Shown one piece after another: positions 1 through 5,070 of a DNA stretch of 5,309 nucleotides. Made by a program: the position numbers and the translations under genes. The stretch's first letter is position 1; each line of letters opens with the position of its first letter. The DNA is taken from NCBI GenBank assembly GCA_029863105.1, contig JAOTWC010000120.1, positions 1 through 5,309 of the forward strand. Direction: 5' to 3'. The notes under the pieces were generated by a model. That model was not told where the DNA came from. It searched no databases and was given only the letters and a program-made list of their open reading frames with translations. The stretch is from Gemmatimonadota bacterium. GTDB lineage: Bacteria; Gemmatimonadota; Gemmatimonadetes; Palauibacterales; Palauibacteraceae.

Positions 1-1014
1 CGGCTTCGGGCCGGAGGCGTCGGAGCCCAGTTCTGGTCCGTGTACATTCCGGGCGAGGCCGCAGACAGCGGGTTCGCCAGGCTCCAGCTGGAGCAGGTGG
101 ACATCGCACGCCGGTTCATCGCGCGGTACCCCGAACTGGAGTTGACCGGCACGGCAGACGAGGTGGAAGCGGCAATGAACGCCGGGCGCGTCGCCTCCCT
201 GCTCGGTTTGGAAGGGGGGCACGCACTCGAGAATTCGATCAGCGCCCTGAGAGTCTATTACGACCTGGGTGTCCGCTACATGACGCTCACCCACAACGTA
301 ACCCTCGCCTGGGCAGACGCGGCCTCGGACGAGGCGCGGCATGGGGGACTGACGGATTTCGGCGAGGAGGTCGTGCGCGAAATGAACCGCCTCGGCATGC
401 TGGTCGATCTATCGCATGTGTCACCCGCGACGATGAGCGATGCGCTGGACGTGTCGCTCGCACCCGTGATCTTCTCGCATTCCTCCGCGCGGGCGTTGAC
501 CGACCACGTACGCAACGTACCCGACTCGATCCTCGCCCGCATGCCTGAAAACGGCGGCGTTGTGATGATCACCTTCGTCCCGAGTTTTGTTTCGGAGCAG
601 CTCCGCCAGTGGTGGATTCGCAGGGACAGTGTGCGGGAAGCAGCCCTGTCGGCCGGGGCCACGCCGGCCGATGCGAATGCGGCGCTGGCTGCGTTCACGT
701 CGGAGCATCCGCGGCCGACTGCGACGATCGCCGACGTGGCGGACCACATCGAACATGTCCGGGACGTCGCGGGCATCGATCACGTCGGTATCGGAGCCGA
801 CTTCGACGGCATCGGCAGTACTCCGGTCGGGTTGGAGGACGTCTCCACGTATCCCGCGCTGATCGCAGAACTCGTGCGCCGCGGCTGGCCCGATGCCGAT
901 ATCGCGAAGCTCACCAGCGGGAACATCCTCCGGGCGCTGCGGGAGGCGGAAACGGTTGCTGCGATGCTGAAACGGGATACGAAACCGTCCGTGCGGCGCC
1001 TCGATCGACAGTAG
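1..1014 (+). CDS. Membrane dipeptidase-like metallopeptidase (peptidase family M19), 5' partial
   Basis: The reading frame is open from the first base (LRAGGVGAQFWSVYIP), so the gene starts outside the window; the GTG at 40 is an internal Val. Family M19 enzymes are zinc hydrolases with a TIM-barrel fold that cleave dipeptides, including some with a D-residue on the C-terminal side. Counting from the first codon in the window, visible family landmarks are the zinc-bridging Glu in GLEGGHAL (codon 211-213), the THN(V)TLAWADA segment (around residues 97-107), zinc-ligand His in VDLSHVS (codon 415-417), His in IFSHSSARAL (codon 478-480), the RNVPD motif, and the acidic GADFDG motif (about residues 265-270) near the C-terminal end. 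The N-terminal HxD zinc ligands and any signal peptide lie upstream and cannot be judged. The C-terminal end is complete, with LTSGNILRAL typical of the family. All visible catalytic positions are intact, so it is probably active. The substrate is unknown. It is followed 8 bases later by the ATL gene. Confidence 0.93.
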   Translation, partial: RLRAGGVGAQFWSVYIPGEAADSGFARLQLEQVDIARRFIARYPELELTGTADEVEAAMNAGRVASLLGLEGGHALENSISALRVYYDLGVRYMTLTHNVTLAWADAASDEARHGGLTDFGEEVVREMNRLGMLVDLSHVSPATMSDALDVSLAPVIFSHSSARALTDHVRNVPDSILARMPENGGVVMITFVPSFVSEQLRQWWIRRDSVREAALSAGATPADANAALAAFTSEHPRPTATIADVADHIEHVRDVAGIDHVGIGADFDGIGSTPVGLEDVSTYPALIAELVRRGWPDADIAKLTSGNILRALREAETVAAMLKRDTKPSVRRLDRQ

Positions 1015-1022
1015 CGCATCGT

Positions 1023-1352
1023 ATGCGTCACGAGGCCGTTTACGAAATTGTCCGACAAATCCCGGTCGGCACCGTGTGTACGTACGGACAGGTCGCCGAG
1101 CTGGCCGGTTCGCCCGGCGCGGCCAGGCAGGTGGGGTATGCCCTGGCCGCGCTCCCGGATTCGACGACCGTTCCATGGCATCGGGTGCTGAACGCCCGCG
1201 GAATGATCAGTCAGCGCCCCGGGGGTGCCGTAGTCACGCAGCGATTACGTCTCGAACGTGAAGGCGTCGCGTTCGGGCAGGACGGGCGCGTCGATCTCGA
1301 ATTTTGCGGCTGGATTCCGAACCGGAATGGATTCACGGAGCAGAGCGTCTAA
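1023..1352 (+). CDS. Alkyltransferase-like protein (ATL), MGMT/Ada DNA-binding domain without the acceptor cysteine
   Basis: This 109-residue protein is the C-terminal DNA-binding domain of O6-alkylguanine-DNA alkyltransferase standing alone. Visible landmarks are the start of the domain (YEIVRQIPVGTVCTYGQVA, residues 7-25), Tyr21 at the position of the nucleotide-flipping Tyr, Arg35 in AARQVGYAL at the arginine-finger position, and PWHRVLNARG at 51-60. In true alkyltransferases the last motif reads PCHRV; here the acceptor Cys is Trp52 (codon 1176-1178), as in E. coli YbaZ-type ATLs. Known ATLs bind O6-alkylguanine and channel it to nucleotide excision repair, without repairing it themselves. 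The C-terminal residues EREGVAF match the family end. ATG 1023 is the only sensible start in this frame. It lies 8 bases after the dipeptidase stop and has no clear ribosome binding site, so translation may be coupled. The stop codon lies 5 bases before the sigma-factor start. Confidence 0.9.
   Translation: MRHEAVYEIVRQIPVGTVCTYGQVAELAGSPGAARQVGYALAALPDSTTVPWHRVLNARGMISQRPGGAVVTQRLRLEREGVAFGQDGRVDLEFCGWIPNRNGFTEQSV
1324..1352 (+). promoter_or_regulatory. Candidate ECF/sigma-E-type promoter (GGAAT ... GTCTAA)
   Basis: GGAAT at 1324-1328 and GTCTAA at 1347-1352 resemble the -35 (GGAAC) and -10 (GTCTAA/TCTRA) elements of sigma-E-like ECF promoters, at a plausible separation (16 bases if the -35 is taken as 1324-1330). 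The predicted start of transcription falls close to base 1358, the GTG start of the sigma-factor gene. ECF sigma genes are often self-regulated. The elements sit inside the ATL gene and GTCTAA contains its stop codon, so coding constraint could produce the match by chance. This is a tentative call. Confidence 0.25.
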
Positions 1353-1357
1353 GAACC

Positions 1358-1927
1358 GTGAACTACGCCTCTCGTGACGCGCCAGCCGATGAGGAAATCC
1401 TCGAACGAGCGCGGAGCGGGGAGGACCGGGCATTTGCGATACTCGTCGAACGCTACGAGGGCATCGTCGCGGCGACGGCGATCGGGATGCTGGGACCCGG
1501 CGATGATGCAGAGGATGTAGGGCAGGAGACGTTTATACGGTTCCACCGGTCGATGGACCGGTTCAGGGGAGAGTCATCGATAGCTACGTACCTGACACGA
1601 ATCGCGATCAACCTGTCCCTGACGGCCCTGAAGCGGCGCAGGAAGTGGTCTGAGCGCTTCAAGGGCTCGGAGCGGCGACTGGAGTACGCGATCGACGGGC
1701 AGAATCCGGCCCACGATCTCGAGCGCGACGAACGGGTTGCGCGGGTGCGTGCCGCCATCGAGGCGCTGAGCCTTCCGCACCGGACGGTCGTCGTGCTTCG
1801 CCTGATCGACGGCTATTCGACGCGGGAAACGGCTGAGATCTTGCAAGTGCCGCAGGGTACGGTGATGTCGCGGCTGGCGAGAGCCATGGACCAGCTGGAA
1901 TCGCTACTCAAGGAGATGGATACATGA
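1358..1927 (+). CDS. ECF-type RNA polymerase sigma factor (sigma-70 family)
   Basis: This cytoplasmic sigma factor would direct RNA polymerase to a small regulon. Counting from GTG 1358 (189 residues), sigma region 2 spans about residues 25-92. It includes the region 2.2 core DAEDVGQETFIRFHRSMDRF (50-69), where core RNA polymerase contacts lie, and the basic stretch LKRRRKW that closes the region. Region 4 spans about 135-184, with LSLPHRTVVVLRLIDGYSTR and the helix-turn-helix ETAEILQVPQGTVMSRLARA. Length and the lack of regions 1 and 3 fit the ECF group. The frame is open further upstream to a TTG at 1304, but that start would overlap the ATL gene by 49 bases; GTG 1358 starts 5 bases after ATL and gives a normal ECF length. 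No clear Shine-Dalgarno precedes it. The end overlaps the next gene by ATGA, typical of a sigma/anti-sigma pair. Confidence 0.92.
   Translation: MNYASRDAPADEEILERARSGEDRAFAILVERYEGIVAATAIGMLGPGDDAEDVGQETFIRFHRSMDRFRGESSIATYLTRIAINLSLTALKRRRKWSERFKGSERRLEYAIDGQNPAHDLERDERVARVRAAIEALSLPHRTVVVLRLIDGYSTRETAEILQVPQGTVMSRLARAMDQLESLLKEMDT
1910..1915 (+). promoter_or_regulatory. Ribosome binding site for the anti-sigma-like gene
   Basis: AAGGAG lies 8 bases before ATG 1924 and inside the end of the sigma-factor gene. It fixes the start of the anti-sigma-like gene at the ATGA overlap and implies translational coupling. Confidence 0.75.
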
Positions 1928-2331
1928 AGGACTCCGAGGCACTGCTGCGTGAACTCGAGGATACGCTGTCGACGGATCGACGCAGAGAGCTTGAGAATGC
2001 GCTCGGACAGCGTCCGGCTCTCGCCGCCAAGCGCCTGCGGTGGCGGCGCATCGCGCAGGATCTGTCGCGTGCCCGGAACGTAACGTTCGCGCCGATGTTC
2101 GCCGATCGGGTGCTGGTGCGCATCCGGGAGGCACGGATCGGCGAGGACAGCATGTATGGGCACCTCCGCTGGATGTTCCTGAGGGTGGCAACGGGCGGCG
2201 TGGCTCTGGCGCTAGCGCTGGGCGCCTACAACGCGGCGGGAGGTCCGGAGCTTTCGGGTAGTGTGATCGAGACGTTGTTCGGCATGCCGGCGCCGAGCCT
2301 CGAGTCCGCCATCATGCTCACGGAGCTCTGA
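1924..2331 (+). CDS. Probable anti-sigma factor, single-pass membrane protein
   Basis: This 135-residue protein has a charged, helical N-terminal part (residues 1-80, with LLRELEDTLSTDRRRELENAL and repeated Arg/Glu pairs). One hydrophobic segment follows at about 83-103 (MFLRVATGGVALALALGAYN), and a short outer tail at 104-135. With basic residues before the membrane segment, the N-terminus is expected in the cytoplasm. This layout, together with the ATGA overlap with an ECF sigma gene, is that of an anti-sigma factor which holds the sigma factor at the membrane. No HxxxCxxC zinc motif is present, so it is not a ZAS-type anti-sigma factor. I do not recognise a named family from sequence alone; the function rests mainly on context and topology. 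The stop is 3 bases before the next start. Confidence 0.75.
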   Translation: MKDSEALLRELEDTLSTDRRRELENALGQRPALAAKRLRWRRIAQDLSRARNVTFAPMFADRVLVRIREARIGEDSMYGHLRWMFLRVATGGVALALALGAYNAAGGPELSGSVIETLFGMPAPSLESAIMLTEL

Positions 2332-2334
2332 ACG

Positions 2335-2808
2335 ATGACCCCTCGAACGAAGTCGGCGCTCCTGCTTGCCTGCGCGCTCGTGATCGGCGTCTTGCTGGGC
2401 GCTCTGGCCTCCGGCGCGATGGTCAACCGGCGACTCGCGACGATTGCCGAACTTCGCACATCCCGCGGAATGGCCTTCGTGCTGGAGAGAGTCGTGCGGC
2501 CTGAGACGGAGGAGCAGCGGCGGGCGTTCCGCGACCTGATTGAGGAGTCCGCGCCGAATTATGCCGACGTGTTCGCGCGGACGGGTCGGGAGCTGACGGC
2601 TCTGAACGATTCGCTCCTGGCACGCGTGCGTCCGCTACTGACCCCGGAGCAGGCGGAGCGTCTGGAGAGTCACCTGAGGATGACGCGCGGGCGGCGGTTC
2701 GGTGGGGATCGAGACCGGGCTCGGCGTGGCAGGGAGGGCCCCAACCACCGCCGTTCCCGACCGCCCCCCGACGGCACAGACCCGGCCGACTCGGCGAGCA
2801 CACGGTAG
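2335..2808 (+). CDS. Membrane-anchored CpxP/CnrX-like periplasmic protein (possible stress or metal sensor)
   Basis: This 157-residue protein has an uncleaved anchor or signal segment at residues 7-29 (ALLLACALVIGVLLGALASG). A helical periplasmic domain follows at about 40-120, and then an Arg/Pro/Asp-rich tail (118-157) that is probably disordered. The helical part has features of the heavy-metal-resistance/Spy-CpxP group: RPETEEQRRAFRDLIEES, then LLARVRPLLTPEQAERLESH, where the LTPEQ turn recalls the LTxxQ motif. No His-rich metal site is obvious; HLRM at 113-116 is the only His/Met pair. GGAG at 2322-2325 lies 9 bases before ATG 2335. Sitting third after an ECF sigma and its anti-sigma, it resembles the periplasmic sensor of cnr-type systems (CnrX with CnrY and CnrH), though the gene order differs. 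Family assignment is moderate, and the sensing role is inferred. Confidence 0.65.
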   Translation: MTPRTKSALLLACALVIGVLLGALASGAMVNRRLATIAELRTSRGMAFVLERVVRPETEEQRRAFRDLIEESAPNYADVFARTGRELTALNDSLLARVRPLLTPEQAERLESHLRMTRGRRFGGDRDRARRGREGPNHRRSRPPPDGTDPADSASTR

Positions 2809-2879
2809 GCTCTCGGGTCGCCGGTCGTGGGCAGCGGGCGGCGGTCGATAGTTGAAAACCGTGGCACTTCGCCGTCGAA

Positions 2880-2901
2880 ATCGGCCCGAACTCAAGCCGA
2901 T
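2880..2901 (+). repeat. 6-bp inverted repeat ATCGGC-N10-GCCGAT, possible activator site
   Basis: The two arms (2880-2885 and 2896-2901) are perfectly complementary. The dyad lies about 67 bases upstream of the sigma-54-like promoter and directly before the AT-rich island, where an enhancer-binding activator could bind. It could instead be a weak hairpin ending transcription from the upstream operon, but it is followed by ATGATACTTT and not a clean T run. Confidence 0.35.
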
Positions 2902-2960
2902 ATGATACTTTAGATGTAAATATATAACTAATGACGCAACAACATATTACGAACAATCCT
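2901..2960. promoter_or_regulatory. AT-rich intergenic island
   Basis: These 60 bases contain only about 16 G or C (27%, counted by hand) in an otherwise strongly GC-rich window. The island lies between the 2880-2901 dyad and the sigma-54-like promoter. Such a stretch would suit DNA bending by a protein of the IHF/HU kind, or it could hold a separate housekeeping promoter (TATGAT at 2901-2906 is -10-like but lacks a good -35). I found no convincing IHF consensus. Confidence 0.45.
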
Positions 2961-2967
2961 ATGATCG

Positions 2968-2983
2968 TGGCACAAGGTTCGCA
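2968..2983 (+). promoter_or_regulatory. Sigma-54 (RpoN) -24/-12 promoter candidate
   Basis: TGGCACAAGGTTCGCA matches the sigma-54 consensus TGGCAC-N5-TTGCW with one mismatch in the -12 box (TCGCA). The diagnostic GG (2969-2970) and GC (2981-2982) are exactly 10 bases apart. Transcription would start near 2994, leaving about 68 bases of leader before ATG 3062. RpoN control of pilin genes is well known in other bacteria. The position in the only AT-rich spacer of the window, in front of pilin-like genes, supports it. Confidence 0.55.
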
Positions 2984-2987
2984 CACA

Positions 2988-3009
2988 AGACGGTTGATCC
3001 GATCCGTCT
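2988..3009 (+). repeat. 6-bp inverted repeat AGACGG-N10-CCGTCT around the predicted transcription start
   Basis: The arms are 2988-2993 and 3004-3009. The dyad begins 5 bases after the -12 box of the sigma-54-like promoter and spans the expected start site, so it could be an operator or a small hairpin in the leader. It may also be chance. Confidence 0.25.
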
Positions 3010-3061
3010 AGCGGGCAGCACGGGACGGATGGTCGCGCATCTGGATGTAGGAAACGACGCC

Positions 3062-3259
3062 ATGTGGTCGAATCGTATACAGGTCGAGGGGAAGAGCGGA
3101 CCGGGATTGGTGATGCCCGTGCTGTTTCCGTTCTTGGTGGCCACGGTCCTGGCCGTGTGGGCGCTGTACGGAAGTGCGTTGAATCGGACGGTGTCATCGA
3201 TCAACGCGAGTTTTCCGACGAGTGAGTTCGTGGTTTCCCCCGACTCGATTCGAGGTTAG
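3062..3259 (+). CDS. Small single-pass membrane protein, possible divergent Flp-type pilin
   Basis: This 65-residue protein has a short polar N-terminus (MWSNRIQVEGKSGPG) and one hydrophobic segment at about 16-38 (LVMPVLFPFLVATVLAVWAL). A polar tail follows (LNRTVSSINASF, then acidic residues). Size, topology and the post-membrane NRTVSSINASF stretch recall Flp/type IVb pilins, and the next gene encodes a TadE pseudopilin. However, the Glu at position +5 after the prepilin Gly and the usual EY pair are missing, so a pilin identity is uncertain. ATG 3062 is chosen over the in-frame ATG at 3029 because AGGAAA (3049-3054) stands before it at good spacing. The gene is downstream of the sigma-54-like promoter. 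It could also be a small accessory membrane protein for the TadE product. Confidence 0.6.
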   Translation: MWSNRIQVEGKSGPGLVMPVLFPFLVATVLAVWALYGSALNRTVSSINASFPTSEFVVSPDSIRG

Positions 3260-3279
3260 TGTTGTACCGATACTGCGAG

Positions 3280-3302
3280 TCCCCCGGCCGCACCCAGGGG
3301 GA
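3280..3302 (+). promoter_or_regulatory. Hairpin next to the TadE ribosome binding site
   Basis: TCCCCC (3280-3285) can pair with GGGGGA (3297-3302) around an 11-base loop. The right arm borders the purine-rich GAGAGG (3303-3308) that serves as ribosome binding site for GTG 3315. The structure could tune translation of the tadE-like gene relative to the upstream one, or act as a weak attenuator. Confidence 0.35.
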
Positions 3303-3314
3303 GAGAGGCTGTAG

Positions 3315-3764
3315 GTGACGGTGAACGGAATTCGACGCATGAGATCGTGGCTGCTGCGCAGGTCGCGGGAATACGAATCGAGCGGACAGGCACTGGCTGA
3401 GGTAGCCATCGCACTCCCGATTCTGCTCCTGATGCTGGTGGGTATCTGGGAGTTTGCGCGTGCCTATCAGATCCAGCAGGTGGTGGTGAATGCGGCCCGG
3501 GAGGGAGCGCGCTCGGCCGTACTTCAGAATGTCGACTCGGACAGTGCTACAGTTATCACGAACGGCTACCTCGCGGGCGGTGGCATCGGCGGCGCCACGG
3601 TGACCATCACGGACCCGGACAATACGGGAGATCCGACGACGGTTCAGGTGTCGGTACCGTACCGGTTTGCGCTCATCGGTCCGCTCATCCGCCTGGCAAC
3701 GGGTGGCAGCGGCGGCCCCGGAGACATCACGCTCCAATCGCAGGCCACCATGCGGCACGAGTAG
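3315..3764 (+). CDS. TadE-like pseudopilin of a Tad/Flp-type pilus or secretion system
   Basis: This 149-residue protein has a basic N-terminal leader (residues 1-24), a hydrophobic helix (about 30-47), and a C-terminal periplasmic domain rich in beta-forming, Gly and Thr residues. The SSGQALAEVAIALPILLLML segment is the TadE signature: prepilin cleavage is expected after Gly24, which puts Glu29 at +5 of the mature protein as in type IV pilins and pseudopilins. The downstream sequence WEFARAYQIQQVVVNAAREG (45-64) is the conserved TadE/TadG helix extension. TadE and TadG are minor pseudopilins that support assembly of Flp pili at the inner membrane. GTG 3315 is preceded by GAGAGG at 6 bases; GTG 3321 and ATG 3339 are alternative starts. 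The gene lies 55 bases after the small membrane protein gene and is followed by a strong terminator, so no TadA/B/C, CpaB or RcpA genes are adjacent here. Confidence 0.88.
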   Translation: MTVNGIRRMRSWLLRRSREYESSGQALAEVAIALPILLLMLVGIWEFARAYQIQQVVVNAAREGARSAVLQNVDSDSATVITNGYLAGGGIGGATVTITDPDNTGDPTTVQVSVPYRFALIGPLIRLATGGSGGPGDITLQSQATMRHE

Positions 3765-3808
3765 CTGTCCAGCGGCCCGAGACGGGTCCGGCAGGCGCGC
3801 CCAGATGA

Positions 3809-3848
3809 ACGCAGAGCCCGACCTTCGCACGGAGGCCGGGCTCTGCGT
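3809..3848. terminator. Strong hairpin terminator between convergent gene blocks
   Basis: ACGCAGAGCCCG (3809-3820) pairs perfectly with 3837-3848. After one mismatch the stem continues with CCT/AGG (3822-3824 with 3833-3835) and further weaker pairs. The 3' flank is ATTTC on the plus strand and TTCATC on the minus strand, so the U tracts are short. The position 45 bases after the tadE-like stop and 44 bases past the end of the minus-strand gene fits a bidirectional terminator. Confidence 0.8.
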
Positions 3849-3859
3849 ATTTCATCCGG

Positions 3860-3871
3860 GGCCGTACGGCC
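3860..3871. repeat. 12-bp perfect palindrome GGCCGTACGGCC
   Basis: This palindrome lies in the convergent intergenic region, 11 bases after the terminator hairpin and 20 bases past the end of the minus-strand gene. It could be part of that gene's termination region or a protein-binding or restriction-type site. No function is shown by context. Confidence 0.4.
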
Positions 3872-3891
3872 TGGCAGCCGGCGGTCCCGAC

Positions 3892-4263
3892 CTACATGTC
3901 ACGGATGACCTTTCCCATGCCGCCGCGTTCTTCCTCACCAACAGGCTCGTCGCCCGTGTTGATGAAGCTGTCTCCCGGTGAGTCCGTGTCGATGTTGCCC
4001 GTGATCGGCTTCTCGTTGCGCAGCATGTCCACGAAGGCCGGTAGCGCGTCGAACGGGAGAAATGTGCACGCCATCCGGCCGTCCTCGCTCCAGACGGGCG
4101 CGGGCGCGCTCACTCCTTCGGGTAGAAAGAAGAACACGAGTCGCAGATGATCGCCGAAGCAGGCGACGACACCACGCGCTCGCACATCCTGTCCGCCCCA
4201 GGTCGTTAAATGATCACCGAGCGTTACCCGGTACTTTTTTACGTCGAACACGTGCCTGGTCAT
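3892..4263 (-). CDS. Hypothetical protein with acidic C-terminal region
   Basis: I do not recognise this 123-residue protein. It has no signal peptide and no membrane segment. The first 85 residues look like a compact, beta-rich fold, with VKKYRVTLGDHLTTWGGQDV, VVACFGDHLRLVFFFLPEG and MACTFLPFDALPAFVDMLRN. The last 35-40 residues are polar and acidic (TDSPGD, TGDEPVGEEERGG) and probably flexible. ATG at 4263 is preferred over the longer frame that reaches 4305 because GGGAG (plus-strand CTCCC at 4270-4274) stands 6 bases upstream. It lies 96 bases after the DUF72 gene on the same strand, so it may be co-transcribed or have its own promoter; none is evident. Codon use matches its neighbours, and the ribosome binding site supports a real gene. 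Confidence 0.75.
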   Translation of the reverse strand: MTRHVFDVKKYRVTLGDHLTTWGGQDVRARGVVACFGDHLRLVFFFLPEGVSAPAPVWSEDGRMACTFLPFDALPAFVDMLRNEKPITGNIDTDSPGDSFINTGDEPVGEEERGGMGKVIRDM

Positions 4264-4359
4264 CGAGAGCTCCCAGCAGCGGATTGCGGTGCGTCGGACA
4301 GCCACGAAGTTACTCGATGACGTCCGGAAAGCGAGGCCGTTCGGGTGCGGGTCAGCCGG

Positions 4360-5061
4360 TCAGGCGTTGTCTACGAGTTGCTGGAACTTCCTCGCCATCA
4401 GGGGACCCGCGCCCTCGTCCTCGTGCTTGAAAAAGACGAAAGCCCGATCCCATCCCGCGCCGCGCACGGCGGACACCCACCTCTCCAGTTCGCCCTCGTC
4501 ATAGCCCGGTTGCCGCAGCCTTAGATAGCCGAGGGATCCCGTCGGCACGATGTCTGCCGGGCGCTCCTCCGTGTCCGCGGCGCAGAGCGTGGCACCATGG
4601 TTGGTCAGGCAGGCGATCACCTCAGGATCTGTCCAGGATTCGTGCCGGAACTCGAACGCGGCCCGACTTGGATCACCGAGTTGTCCGAGCAGGGCCTCGA
4701 GGCGATCGACGTCCTTTTTCATGTTCGGAGGAAGCTGGAACAGCACGGCTCCCAGCCGGTCGCCCAGACTGGCAGCCGAGCGCAAGAAGAAATCGACCTC
4801 GTCCTCGACGTCCTTGAGTCGCTTGAAATGCGTGATCCGTCGCGACGCTTTCAGGACGAACCGGAAGTTCTCGCCGACCTGGTCGGCCCATGACTCAAGA
4901 ACGGACGGACTCGGCATCCGGTAGAAGGTGTTGTTGATCTCCACGGCCGGAAGCTGGTCCGCATACCACGCCAGCATTCTCGAAGCGGGCAGATCCTCAG
5001 GGTAGAACGGGCCCTTCCACTCCTTGTAACTGAAGCCGCTCGTACCCGCCATGACGTTCAT
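4360..5061 (-). CDS. DUF72 (YecE-like) family protein
   Basis: This 233-residue protein carries the DUF72 hallmarks in order: AGTSGFSYKEWKGPFYP (5-21), the strand VEINNTFYRMP (40-50), FRFVLKASRRITHFKRL (66-82), LGAVLFQLPPNMKKD (103-117), AAFEFRHESW (134-143), GYLRLRQPGYD (178-188) and FVFFKHEDEGAGPLMA (208-223). The family has a TIM-barrel fold and no established biochemical role; a resemblance of the T. maritima member to endonuclease IV-type DNA-binding sites has been proposed from structure comparison. The length is slightly below the usual 240-280. The gene starts 9 bases after the LigD-type polymerase stop. Its ribosome binding site AGGGG overlaps that stop codon, so the two are very probably in one transcript. 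This context favours a DNA-repair link, which is inference. ATG at 5052 is a possible alternative start. Confidence 0.92.
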   Translation of the reverse strand: MNVMAGTSGFSYKEWKGPFYPEDLPASRMLAWYADQLPAVEINNTFYRMPSPSVLESWADQVGENFRFVLKASRRITHFKRLKDVEDEVDFFLRSAASLGDRLGAVLFQLPPNMKKDVDRLEALLGQLGDPSRAAFEFRHESWTDPEVIACLTNHGATLCAADTEERPADIVPTGSLGYLRLRQPGYDEGELERWVSAVRGAGWDRAFVFFKHEDEGAGPLMARKFQQLVDNA

Positions 5062-5070
5062 CGCAAACCC

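Noticed and set aside
421..1176. Long minus-strand open frame across the dipeptidase and ATL genes
   Set aside because: Both plus-strand genes have clear family motifs; the antisense product is Arg/Pro-rich with no recognisable domain.
1176..1178. Active O6-methylguanine methyltransferase
   Set aside because: The acceptor Cys is replaced by Trp and the N-terminal domain is absent, so it is an ATL protein.
1924..2331. Zinc-binding anti-sigma (ZAS) domain
   Set aside because: There is no HxxxCxxC motif; the protein has no cysteine at all.
2423..2986. Minus-strand open frame of 187 codons across the CpxP-like gene and the spacer
   Set aside because: Its composition is low-complexity Pro/Arg/Ser, it has no good start region, and it conflicts with the tightly coupled plus-strand operon.
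2931..3061. c-di-GMP (GEMM) riboswitch in the leader of the pilin-like gene
   Set aside because: GACGCAAC at 2933-2940 is superficially similar, but the conserved GEMM core and its paired stems cannot be found.
3029..3061. Longer start (ATG 3029) for the 65-residue membrane protein
   Set aside because: The extra 11 residues lack a good ribosome binding site, while AGGAAA is well placed for ATG 3062.
3201..3830. Long open frame on the minus strand antisense to the tadE-like gene
   Set aside because: It is a GC-driven shadow with Arg/His/Ser-rich composition and overlaps a gene with a clear TadE signature as well as the terminator hairpin.
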